From: an uncultured Dehalococcoidia bacterium
GTDB taxonomy: Bacteria > Chloroflexota > Dehalococcoidia > Lucifugimonadales > JAAXIE01
Assembly (NCBI GenBank): GCA_951813255.1
Contig: OX638353.1
Location: 3,020,782-3,084,781 of the forward strand
Length of the DNA stretch: 64,000 nucleotides
Direction of reading: 5' to 3'
Below the pieces are notes generated by a model that searched no databases, was not told where the DNA came from, and was given only the letters and a program-made list of their open reading frames with translations. A program made the translations under genes and the position numbers. Shown piece after piece: positions 29,825 to 37,216 of the stretch; the stretch's first letter is position 1, and each line of letters begins with the position of its first letter.

Positions 29825-30961
29825 ATGAAGGTGGTAATCGCCCCGCAAGCCTTCAAGGGCAACCTCTCAGCCAAGGAAGCGGCGGAGGCCATCGCCCATG
29901 GAGTTAACCTAGCGGACCCCGGCATCCGGTGCATCCTTGCACCCGTGGCCGACGGCGGCGACGGCACAGTGGACGTTCTGGTGGGAACCACCGGCGGGCG
30001 CTTCTTCACCGCGCAGGTCACTGGCCCGCTGGGTGAAGAGGTCACCGCCCGCTGGGGTGTGATGGGGGACGGCAAGACCGCCGTCATTGAGATGGCGCTG
30101 GTGTCCGGCTTGGCGCTGGTGCCTCCGCGCCGCCGCGACCCCCGCAGCGCCACCAGCTACGGCACCGGCCAGTTGATACGACAGGCCCTTCAACACGGCT
30201 ATCGTCGCATCATCGTCGGTCTGGGAGGCTCCGCCACAAACGATGGCGGCGCGGGCATGGCCCAAGCCTTGGGAGCCCGTTTCATGGATAGTGAGGGCCG
30301 TGAACTCCCCTTGGGAGGCAGCGCACTGGCGCGAGTTGCTTCCATCGACCCGTCAGCCCTTCCCGCGAGTCTGGCTGAGGCCGAGGTCATCGCAGCCACC
30401 GATGTCACCAACCCACTATGCGGCCCCACTGGTGCATCTCAAGTCTACGGCCCCCAGAAGGGAGCAACTCCCACGGTGGTGAAGGAGTTGGATGAGGCCC
30501 TGGGTGTGTATGCCGATGTCCTTGACCGGAGCATGGGCAGGCAGGTCGCCCACATCCCAGGTGCGGGCGCCGCTGGCGGCTTGGGAGCAGGCCTGATTGC
30601 CTTCGCCGGCGCTACCCTCCATCCTGGAATTGACCTCATCTGCGATGCCGTCCACTTCGACCAGCGTTTGGAAGGTGTTGACCTGCTCATTACAGGCGAA
30701 GGCCGCATCGATGCCTCGACTGCCTTCAACAAAGCCCCAGTAGGCGTGGCCAAGCGGGCCAAGGCCAAGGGCGTCCCTGTGATCGCCCTCGCGGGCAGCT
30801 TGGGCACAGGCTACCAAGCTGTGTACGAACACGGTATCACCGCCGTCATCCCCATCTCCGATCGCCCCATGTCATTTCGCGAAAGCTTGAGCCGCACCCG
30901 CGAACTCCTCAGCGACGCCGCCGACCGCGCCCTGCGCTTGTACCTCGCCGGCAGGCACTAG
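29825..30961 (+). CDS. glxK: Glycerate kinase (GK1 type)
   Basis: Phosphorylates D-glycerate to phosphoglycerate, linking glyoxylate/glycerate breakdown to glycolysis. N-terminus VVIAPQAFKGNLSAKEAAEAI, then APVADGGDGTVDVL, GLGGSATNDGGAGMAQALG and ITGEGRIDAST are diagnostic of the family. At 378 residues it is a normal length. Single gene with a leaderless promoter. Confidence 0.96.
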   Translation: MKVVIAPQAFKGNLSAKEAAEAIAHGVNLADPGIRCILAPVADGGDGTVDVLVGTTGGRFFTAQVTGPLGEEVTARWGVMGDGKTAVIEMALVSGLALVPPRRRDPRSATSYGTGQLIRQALQHGYRRIIVGLGGSATNDGGAGMAQALGARFMDSEGRELPLGGSALARVASIDPSALPASLAEAEVIAATDVTNPLCGPTGASQVYGPQKGATPTVVKELDEALGVYADVLDRSMGRQVAHIPGAGAAGGLGAGLIAFAGATLHPGIDLICDAVHFDQRLEGVDLLITGEGRIDASTAFNKAPVGVAKRAKAKGVPVIALAGSLGTGYQAVYEHGITAVIPISDRPMSFRESLSRTRELLSDAADRALRLYLAGRH

Positions 30962-31012
30962 CTCCCCCCAAGGCCGTCCACGCCCGTCCCCTCCCTCCGC
31001 GGCAGTAACTGT

Positions 31013-31795
31013 TTATCGGAACCCCACCACCATCCCCACCGTCAGCCCCAATTCCGCTGCTACGCCCGCATTCACTTCCAAGGCGTACATGGCTGGCTCC
31101 GCTGAGGGATAGACCGTCAGGTCCCCCATGCCCACATCCGGCTCAGGGACCATGGTCTGTATGTCCACTATGCGCCTCTCCCAATCGATGAAGACAATAT
31201 CCAGCGGTATCAGCGTGTCCTTCATCCAGAACGACAACACCCGCTCTTCCTCATACACGAACAACATCCCCGCATCCGCAGGCAGGGAGGTCCTGTTGGA
31301 AAGGCCTCTCCGACGCTCTTCCGGGGTCGTCGCAAGCTCGAGTCTAATGGCTCTGTCCCCAAGCACGGCCTCGCTTGCCTCCTCCGGCCTGACCTCCGGT
31401 GCTGCAGATGGCGTAGGCGTGAAATCAGGCGTTGGGATAGGAGTAGGTGTGGTGACAGGAGTAGGTGTCAGGACAGAGATATCCGCTGGTACACGCGTGG
31501 GCGTGGCGACAGGAGCGGGCGTCGACACAGCGGCAGGCTCCGGCACAGGCGTGGGTGTGGAGACAGGGCCGGCCATCGTAACAGCCGCCAGCGTAGATGC
31601 GGCAGCAAGCGTTTCGACAGGCGTGGCTGTTTGCACTGGTGGCACTACTGGCACGGGAGTGGCCGTGAAAGCCGGTGTCTCCCCAACTGTGGCAGGAGGA
31701 CTCTCCCGCATCATCGTGGCGTGGCAACCCGCCAACGCCATAACTCCTGACAGGAGAGCGGCTAGCAACAGTGCAGGACGCATCAAGCAGCGCAC
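31013..31795 (-). CDS. Lipoprotein with Thr/Pro-rich linker and DUF192 domain
   Basis: A signal peptide ends in the lipobox LAGC (Cys at residue 24), so the protein should be lipid-anchored outside. A low-complexity segment of repeated TPxP units (about residues 35-130) forms a flexible stalk. The last 115 residues are DUF192: RRRGLSNRTSLPADAGMLFV ... FWMKDTLIPLDIVFID ... ALEVNAGVAAELGL. DUF192 function is unknown; it is often secreted. ATG 31783 is an alternative start. Confidence 0.9.
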   Translation of the reverse strand: MRCLMRPALLLAALLSGVMALAGCHATMMRESPPATVGETPAFTATPVPVVPPVQTATPVETLAAASTLAAVTMAGPVSTPTPVPEPAAVSTPAPVATPTRVPADISVLTPTPVTTPTPIPTPDFTPTPSAAPEVRPEEASEAVLGDRAIRLELATTPEERRRGLSNRTSLPADAGMLFVYEEERVLSFWMKDTLIPLDIVFIDWERRIVDIQTMVPEPDVGMGDLTVYPSAEPAMYALEVNAGVAAELGLTVGMVVGFR

Positions 31796-31834
31796 TTGGC
31801 CTGGAGTTGACCTTGCCCTAAGACGCGGTGTGCC

Positions 31835-32242
31835 TCACGACACCCGCTCCTTCACAAACGAAAGCACCTCTTCGGCTAGCTCCATCGCTCTTCCCGCATC
31901 GGGCTCCTCGAACAGGTCGACAGGTACTGCTCCCCCCGGCAGGAAGTTGGGGTACCGTGTGATGTCGTGCCACTTGTCCAACAATATCGCATCCGGCTTC
32001 AGCGCGTTGAACTGTGGGTCGAACAGCTTGGCATCCTCGCACAGGTCCACTAGAGAATACCCCCACACATCCTCCGCTCCTTGGGAGAACAGAAACGCCT
32101 TGACGCCCTTCTCGCCCGCCTGCTGGCTCATGAAACAGGCGAGGTTGTACCATTTCCCATCGTTCAGGTAATGGGCGGCCTGCAAGTCCGCCTCCGCTTG
32201 TCGCAACCAGCGCAGGGCCTCAGCCCTCGGGTTCGGACTCAT
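31835..32242 (-). CDS. HEPN domain protein (partner of an MNT nucleotidyltransferase)
   Basis: A 135-residue all-helical protein: WLRQAEADLQAAHYL ... WYNLACFMSQQAGEKGVKAFL ... GYSLVDL. This is the CxxxQQAAEKxLKA-type HEPN pattern. HEPN proteins paired with minimal nucleotidyltransferases form toxin-antitoxin modules in which HEPN is an RNase and the partner adenylylates it. I see no clear RxxxxxH catalytic motif, so activity is uncertain. Its ATG overlaps the upstream nucleotidyltransferase gene by 23 nt. Confidence 0.85.
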   Translation of the reverse strand: MSPNPRAEALRWLRQAEADLQAAHYLNDGKWYNLACFMSQQAGEKGVKAFLFSQGAEDVWGYSLVDLCEDAKLFDPQFNALKPDAILLDKWHDITRYPNFLPGGAVPVDLFEEPDAGRAMELAEEVLSFVKERVS

Positions 32243-32579
32243 AGACCACCCTTCCTCTCTCCAAGGCATAACGCAACGATGGGTTGCTCAGGCTCTCCTC
32301 CTCGAATTCTTCCGGCGTGTACACCACGTAATTCATCCCGACTTCAGGGTTCAGGTGGTAGGAGAAGAAGTCCTCCCGCCTCCCATACTGGTAACCCCGG
32401 GCCGTTTCCTGGATGACGACCAAATTGAGGTCGCTGCCCGGACCCGTGGCCCCGCGTGCGTGGGAGCCGGTCAGTATCACTTTCTGGATGCCCAGTTGGG
32501 GCATGAGACCGACGATGCGGGTCAACTCCTTGTCTAGCATCTGCCGCCTGTACTCAGTGAAGCCGATGCGTACTGCCAT
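32220..32579 (-). CDS. Minimal nucleotidyltransferase (MNT) domain protein
   Basis: A 119-residue protein with the polymerase-beta-type motif GSHARGATGPGSDLNLVV. The usual pair of acidic residues D-x-D reads D50-L-N52, so one metal ligand is Asn. The rest, including a C-terminal YVVYTPEEFEE, fits the MNT antitoxin family. It is the first gene of a two-gene HEPN/MNT unit. With the changed residue it may bind but not catalyse, or tolerate Asn. Confidence 0.85.
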   Translation of the reverse strand: MAVRIGFTEYRRQMLDKELTRIVGLMPQLGIQKVILTGSHARGATGPGSDLNLVVIQETARGYQYGRREDFFSYHLNPEVGMNYVVYTPEEFEEESLSNPSLRYALERGRVVYESEPEG

Positions 32580-32591
32580 AAAGACCCCTTC

Positions 32592-33332
32592 TTACCCCGT
32601 GCCCTTGCCGTCGTCCCAGATGAGCATGTGTACCTCGCCCGGCCCGTGGACGCCTATCACGATCTGTTGCTCAATATCCGCAGTGCGACTCGGCCCTGTG
32701 ATGAAGTTGATGTAAGGCGTCATCTTCCCAGCCTCATAGAAGGCCAGGCGACGCAGCAGGAACAAATCATCCAGCGTCCCCAGCACCTCGTGGGGCCGCA
32801 CAATCGCAAGATGTACCGGCGGCAGCAACGACGTAAGCCGGCTCACTTGTGGACTCGGCAGCAGCACCACCGAACCCGTCTCTGCAATGGCGTAATCAAC
32901 CCCGGTGATTCCCAACTGGGCGTCGACGGCAGCCCGCCGCATGGCCTCGCGTTCTCCGGCAGCCTCGCCTCCCATGATGGTCGTGGTCACGCCACGCTGC
33001 GCCAGCGCCCCATCCACCGGCAGTCCGTCGAACAACTCTTGCGCCGACCGCACTACTAGAGACGCGCCCAAGTCCCCGGCCACCTTCACCACATGGTCGA
33101 TGGCCTGCTCCGTGTCCGAGGCCCGGGCTACATGCCACCCTCGTGCGGTAGCCGTCTGACAGAGCCCCTCCACCAGTTGACCCCGGGCATCCTCCATCAA
33201 CGCCAAGGCTTCCTGCGCCCTCTCACGCAAGTGCGTGGCATCTTCCGCAGATGGCCCGTCCTTGGGCAGTATGCTTGTACCAGACTTGCCCAAGGCCTCC
33301 CGAGCCGCCTGCAGAAACGCCTCGCGCTTCAT
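32592..33332 (-). CDS. lutC: LUD domain protein, lactate utilisation protein C
   Basis: LutC-like subunit of the LutABC L-lactate oxidation complex. At 246 residues it has GVTGVDYAIAETGSV-like (ITGVDYAIAETGSVVL) and LAIVRPHEVLGTLDDL, typical of LUD proteins. The C-terminal FITGPSRTADIEQQIVIGVH is diagnostic. ATG 33332 overlaps the lutB stop (ATGA). A longer open frame upstream runs through lutB and is not coding. Confidence 0.93.
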   Translation of the reverse strand: MKREAFLQAAREALGKSGTSILPKDGPSAEDATHLRERAQEALALMEDARGQLVEGLCQTATARGWHVARASDTEQAIDHVVKVAGDLGASLVVRSAQELFDGLPVDGALAQRGVTTTIMGGEAAGEREAMRRAAVDAQLGITGVDYAIAETGSVVLLPSPQVSRLTSLLPPVHLAIVRPHEVLGTLDDLFLLRRLAFYEAGKMTPYINFITGPSRTADIEQQIVIGVHGPGEVHMLIWDDGKGTG

Positions 33333-34783
33333 TGGTGGGAACCCTTCCCCAGACCCTGTCCCCAACGCTGCTTGAAAGTCTTGCGCGGCAGGCGGGGCAG
33401 GTCTCGCCCCTTGGTCCATCGTGAGATTGGACTCAATGGCACATTGGTCACCACGCCCTTGCGCCCCTTGTCGATGAACGGCAGTTGCACCAGCAGACCC
33501 ACCCGCCGCGCCAGTCCCAGAACGCTGAGATGACTCATCGCGAAATGGAACGCCCAAGCGAAAAGACGGTCCTTTCGCCCAGACATCGCCGGCCCACCCT
33601 CTATTCCCTCCGACACCTTGCGCCGCTGATGCAACAACAAGCGTGGTATGTCGATCTTCACCGGGCACGCATCGCGACAAGCCCCGCACAGCGTGGAAGC
33701 AAAGGGCAACTCTTTCGCCTGCTTCTCCCCCACCAGAGTCGGCGTGATGATGGCACCAATGGGACCCGGGTACACCCACCCGTAGGCATGCCCACCCACC
33801 TTCTGATACACCGGGCAGATGTTGAGGCACGCCCCGCAGCGCAGGCAATTCAAAGCCTCCCGCAACACAGCGTCTGCCAAGAGACGTGTGCGCCCGTTGT
33901 CCATCAGCACCAGATGGAACTCTTCGGGTCCATCAACGTCTTCCTCTGCCTTGGGCCCTGACACCATACTCACATAGCTGGTCAACCGCTGCCCCGTAGC
34001 CGATCGGGGCAGCAGGCGCAGCAGCACCGCTAGGTCCTCCAGCGAGGGCACCACCTTCTCCATACCAGCCAGCGCCACATGCACCCTTGGCGCCGAGGTG
34101 CAGAGACGCCCGTTGCCTTCGTTGGTGATGATCACCAAGGTGCCCGTCTCAGCGACCAGGAAGTTTGCCCCGCTGATCCCCATGTCCGCCCGTACAAACT
34201 CCTGCCGCAGCTCATCTCGTGCAGCGGCCGCCATGTCCTCGATTTCCACCAAGCCCGGCCGGTCAATCTTCTCAGCAAAAAGCTCAGCCACATCCTCGCG
34301 GGTCTTGTGTATGGCTGGCGCCACAATGTGGAAGGGAGTCTCATCCGCCAGTTGCACGATGTACTCGCCCAGGTCCGTCTCCACCGCGCGGATACCCTCC
34401 TTTGCTAGGGCATCGTTGACCCGCGTCTCCTCCGACGCCATGGACTTGCTCTTCACCACCAGCTTCACGCCATGCCTCTTGGCAATGTCCACCACAATCG
34501 CGTTGGCCTCCTCGGCATCCTTCGCGAAATGCACGTGGCCCCCATTGGCGGTGACCCTCTCCTCCAGCATGGCAATGTAAGTGTCGAGATTGGCTATGGC
34601 ATTGGTCTTGATCTGCCGTCCCCGCTCCCGCAACTCCTCCCACACCTCGGACGTCAGTTCCTCGACGCATTCCCGCCGCCCCTGATCGAACCCGCTGACG
34701 CCACGCAGTGCCTTCTGTATCTGGGCGTTGGCCAATGCATCTGCCGAAGCCGACATGAACTCCTGAGTCTTCACCTCCGCCAT
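33329..34783 (-). CDS. lutB: Iron-sulphur LUD protein, lactate utilisation protein B
   Basis: A 484-residue protein with an N-terminal LUD domain (VKSKSMASEE, GISGANFLVAETGTLVI) and two 4Fe-4S motifs, CLRCGACLNICPVY and CGACRDACPVKI. It carries electrons from lactate in the LutABC complex. ATG 34783 gives MAEVKTQEFM, the family start. It lies one base after the lutA stop and overlaps lutC, so the three genes are one operon. Confidence 0.95.
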   Translation of the reverse strand: MAEVKTQEFMSASADALANAQIQKALRGVSGFDQGRRECVEELTSEVWEELRERGRQIKTNAIANLDTYIAMLEERVTANGGHVHFAKDAEEANAIVVDIAKRHGVKLVVKSKSMASEETRVNDALAKEGIRAVETDLGEYIVQLADETPFHIVAPAIHKTREDVAELFAEKIDRPGLVEIEDMAAAARDELRQEFVRADMGISGANFLVAETGTLVIITNEGNGRLCTSAPRVHVALAGMEKVVPSLEDLAVLLRLLPRSATGQRLTSYVSMVSGPKAEEDVDGPEEFHLVLMDNGRTRLLADAVLREALNCLRCGACLNICPVYQKVGGHAYGWVYPGPIGAIITPTLVGEKQAKELPFASTLCGACRDACPVKIDIPRLLLHQRRKVSEGIEGGPAMSGRKDRLFAWAFHFAMSHLSVLGLARRVGLLVQLPFIDKGRKGVVTNVPLSPISRWTKGRDLPRLPRKTFKQRWGQGLGKGSHQ

Positions 34784-34784
34784 A

Positions 34785-35525
34785 TCAGCCTGCCGTATCC
34801 AGCAGTTGTGCAAGGTGCATGGGACGCACCTTGGTCCCACACCTGCTCAACCCGCCCCCAATATGCATCAGGCAACCCATATCGCTGCTGACCAGCCCCT
34901 CCGCCCCAGTGGCCAGTACATTGGCCAGCTTGTCCTCAAGCATGCTCTCCGAGATATGCGACATCTTCACCGCGAAAGTCCCGCCGAACCCGCAGCACGT
35001 CTCACCTTGCGGCAGAGGCGTGTATCGGTCGCCACAAGCCGCCCGCACCAGCCCCTCGCTCTCCGCCGAAGCCTCCACCTCCCTCAACAGATGGCACGAA
35101 GGGTGGTAGGTCACGCCCCCGTCAAATGATGGTGCGGGATCGGTGATTCCTAGGACTTTCACCAAGTACTCGCCAAACTCATAGGTGCGCGAGGCAAGGT
35201 TCTCCGCCATCGGCTGGTATCGCCGGTCCCCCTCAAACAGTTGCGGGTAGTAGACCCTCAGCATCGACGCGCACGAACCCGACGGCACCACCACCGGCCC
35301 GTCCCCGTCAAAGCTCTTCAGCACCCTGCGCCCAAGCCCAGCCGCCCGCTTCGCAAACCCCGAATTGAGCAGAGGCTGCCCGCAGCAACTCTGGCCCCGT
35401 GGGAAGTCCACCTCCACCCCATGACGCCGCAGCACCCGCACCACACTCTCCCCCACCTCGGGGTACATCTGGTCCACGATGCAGGTGACGAACAGGGATA
35501 CGCGTCTCTCAGGAACTAGGGACAC
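34785..35525 (-). CDS. lutA: CCG-domain protein, lactate utilisation protein A
   Basis: A heterodisulphide-reductase-like protein with two CCG motifs: QSCCGQPLLNSG and ETCCGFGGTFAV, plus LFVTCIVDQMYP at the start and SDMGCLMHIGG near the end. These cysteines bind an unusual Fe-S cluster. First gene of lutABC. GTG 35525 is the most likely start; an open frame reaches 35549. No strong RBS is seen. Confidence 0.92.
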   Translation of the reverse strand: MSLVPERRVSLFVTCIVDQMYPEVGESVVRVLRRHGVEVDFPRGQSCCGQPLLNSGFAKRAAGLGRRVLKSFDGDGPVVVPSGSCASMLRVYYPQLFEGDRRYQPMAENLASRTYEFGEYLVKVLGITDPAPSFDGGVTYHPSCHLLREVEASAESEGLVRAACGDRYTPLPQGETCCGFGGTFAVKMSHISESMLEDKLANVLATGAEGLVSSDMGCLMHIGGGLSRCGTKVRPMHLAQLLDTAG

Positions 35526-35852
35526 AACAAACACCCAACAAAGCCGCAATCAAGCCAAAAAGCCACGCGCCAGCCTATCAGACCCCCACCCACCCGGCAA
35601 CCACGTCCCCATTCCCAGCACCGTATTCGGGCAATTCCGGAGGCTCGGCCGGCGGCGGGCGATTGGGAGCATAGAACAGCCGGTAGTGGCTGGTTTTCCC
35701 AGATACGGCAGTGTCTTGGACCTTTGCCACGTCCCCACTGTTACCGTTCAGGCATCGGATAGGTCGCCCACCGGCAATGGTGCTGTACGGTCTTGAAATA
35801 TGCCAAAGTGAGACTAGTCAAGAACACAACTAAATGAGGAACGGAAAAGCGG
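35526..35852. other. Intergenic region between lutA and a divergent small membrane gene
   Basis: About 330 bp with no convincing gene. It should hold the lutABC promoter, which I could not place. One unit CAGATACGGC (35700-35709) resembles the leader-array repeat but stands alone. The right part becomes A/T-rich toward the -10 box of the next gene. Confidence 0.5.
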
Positions 35853-35858
35853 TATACT
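35853..35858 (+). promoter_or_regulatory. -10 box of a small membrane protein gene, leaderless
   Basis: TATACT ends 6 bp before the GTG start at 35865. No Shine-Dalgarno sequence is possible and no clear -35 is seen. Confidence 0.55.
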
Positions 35859-35864
35859 AGACGT

Positions 35865-36194
35865 GTGGCACCACCGACCCCGTATTATGTCGTAGTTGGG
35901 CTTATACTAAGTGTAGGAGCAGTAGCATTGGCAGCAGTCGCTACTGACTACGGCGGGGGTCCGATAAGGGATGCTGTCCAGTTCGGGCAGAATGCAGGGG
36001 GTATTCTCTTTACAGGTATCACCCTAGCCTACTTGCTTTCGCAAGGAGGAGAGATGTTAGCAGAGGTATACAAGAAGGGGCGATATTTCAAGGGACAAGA
36101 AGATCTGCTGAAGAAGATGGTAGCCGACAAGGTTATCCCTCCCGAGAAGGCTCAGGAGTACCAGGAGCAGTTGGAGCAGCAGCGTAACAAGTAA
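35865..36194 (+). CDS. Small membrane protein of unknown function
   Basis: A 109-residue protein with two hydrophobic helices (about residues 8-27 and 42-60) joined by a short loop (DYGGGPIRDAVQF). A charged, probably helical cytosolic tail follows (KKMVADKVIPPEKAQEYQEQLEQQRNK). GTG start, leaderless. It codes less GC-rich than neighbouring genes. I do not recognise a family. The layout recalls small signalling or scaffold membrane proteins, but that is not evidence of function. Confidence 0.65.
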   Translation: MAPPTPYYVVVGLILSVGAVALAAVATDYGGGPIRDAVQFGQNAGGILFTGITLAYLLSQGGEMLAEVYKKGRYFKGQEDLLKKMVADKVIPPEKAQEYQEQLEQQRNK

Positions 36195-36306
36195 AGGGTT
36201 GACGCTGGCAGGTGAGATCCCTTAGCCCCGGAGCTGGTAGCATCCCATCTGTGCCAGCTTACTCGTCAGTCCTCTATAGGTCATGGGTCATATCGGATAG
36301 TACGCC

Positions 36307-36534
36307 TCAGTAGTGATTCGTTGAGCCACGCTCGTCACTTATGGCGTACAGGGGCTTCCCTTCTTCTCGGTACAAGTCCATGATCGCGGACAGGGCATCC
36401 CTTATGTTGGCCCACGTCTCTTCCCATGTATCTCCTTCGGTAACGAGTGCAGGGATGTCGGGAGAAGTGACAACATAGCCGCCATCAGGCTCCCTCTCGA
36501 ATTCCAGTTTGAGACGCGTCAGCTGCTCAACCAT
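36307..36534 (-). CDS. HicB-like antitoxin domain protein, no HicA adjacent
   Basis: A 75-residue protein with the HicB/UPF0150 fold pattern: LEFEREPDGGYVVTSPDIPALVTEGDTWEETWANIRDAL. HicB usually neutralises the HicA mRNA interferase encoded beside it. Neither side has room for, or a frame resembling, HicA. ATG 36534 is preceded by GAGG; the frame stays open to 36600. Confidence 0.8.
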   Translation of the reverse strand: MVEQLTRLKLEFEREPDGGYVVTSPDIPALVTEGDTWEETWANIRDALSAIMDLYREEGKPLYAISDERGSTNHY

Positions 36535-36667
36535 CAGTGAATGACCCTCACATTGCATTCGTTGGCCATAATGTATCAGTCGTGTCATTGGTCTGAACAT
36601 ACCTGGATTGGCCTTTCACCCCAGCATCCGTCAGCCCAGACCGCGGTACCCCCACGCCTCTTTCCCC

Positions 36668-36756
36668 GTTCGTCCTGAGCAAAGTGGTGCGGTCAACCCA
36701 GTCTCCAAGCGGCTTAGCGCGGAGACTGCGTTGACCGCACCACGAAGTCGAAGGAC
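36668..36756. repeat. Nested palindromic repeat (REP-like element with an inner long stem)
   Basis: The outer parts, CGTTCGTCCTGAGCAAAG and CGAAGTCGAAGGAC, are the two halves of a common REP-like bacterial repeat. Between them lies a palindrome with perfect 14-bp arms (GTGGTGCGGTCAAC 36684-36697, GTTGACCGCACCAC 36730-36743) and, after a 2-bp gap, inner 7-bp arms AGTCTCC/GGAGACT around a 14-nt loop. It looks like one mobile palindrome inserted into another. No coding function. Confidence 0.85.
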
Positions 36757-36783
36757 CCCAACCCTCACTATGACATTTCCCCA

Positions 36784-36825
36784 TTGACACCCCCGCCCCT
36801 TCCCACTACTATTAGAACATCTAAT
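36784..36825 (+). promoter_or_regulatory. Promoter with operator-like inverted repeat upstream of the SDR gene
   Basis: Perfect TTGACA (36784-36789), a 17-bp spacer and TACTAT (36807-36812). An exact inverted repeat ATTAGA-ACA-TCTAAT (36811-36825) overlaps the -10 end and the predicted start point, an ideal place for a repressor. The SDR ATG/GTG lies about 400 bp downstream, so the leader would be long and would include repeat array B. Confidence 0.6.
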
Positions 36826-36900
36826 AGAACACCGTAGGAACTGCCCCCTCAACGGGCCCCGCCTCGCCCTCGTCTAGCCCCATCCCTCGAAAGGACGGCC

Positions 36901-37194
36901 ATGGAAACTCAAGCCCGCCCGCCCCAAGCTCCACACTCCTTCCTTGCCCGTTTCCTCGCCGCCATCCGCAACCATTCGACACATCTGTCAGCCCCCCGGC
37001 CCACTCATAAGGCCGGTAGGCCCCAAAGCCTGTGGCAGTACCCCAATCGTATCTATCGTAGCTACGGCACTGGCAGTACTGGCAGTACTTTCAGATACAA
37101 ACAAGCTCTTTTCAGCTACGCGCGGTCTGCCAGTGTCAGCTACAAAAACACGTTCTCATATACGCCCCACTGTGACATCTCCGGCACAACCTGA
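36901..37194 (+). CDS. Doubtful leader ORF spanning repeat array B
   Basis: A 97-codon frame with AGGA seven bases before its ATG that ends 22 bp before the SDR start. The product is Ser/Tyr/Pro-rich (repeats such as FRYK, FSYA, VSYK, FSYT) because it translates the array. No domain is recognised. It may be translated as a leader peptide or be an accident of the repeats. Confidence 0.25.
   Translation: METQARPPQAPHSFLARFLAAIRNHSTHLSAPRPTHKAGRPQSLWQYPNRIYRSYGTGSTGSTFRYKQALFSYARSASVSYKNTFSYTPHCDISGTT
37036..37166 (+). repeat. Leader repeat array B (CAGMTACRA units)
   Basis: Units CAGATACAAA (37092), CAGCTACGCG (37113), CAGCTACAAA (37137) and CATATACGCC (37157) are spaced 21, 24 and 20 nt. Upstream lie CAGTACCCC (37036), a perfect palindrome CGTAGCTACG (37057-37066) and an exact double ACTGGCAGT (37069-37086). 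It ends 50 bp before the SDR start. Confidence 0.7.
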
Positions 37195-37216
37195 TGAGGA
37201 AAATGAGGAGGAAAAA

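Noticed and set aside
31400..31700. Tandem DNA repeat array in the DUF192 lipoprotein gene
   Set aside because: It is the coding of a TPxP-rich protein linker, common in secreted proteins of GC-rich bacteria, not a DNA element.
36548..36790. 80-codon minus frame over the nested palindrome
   Set aside because: It translates the repeat element; no domain.
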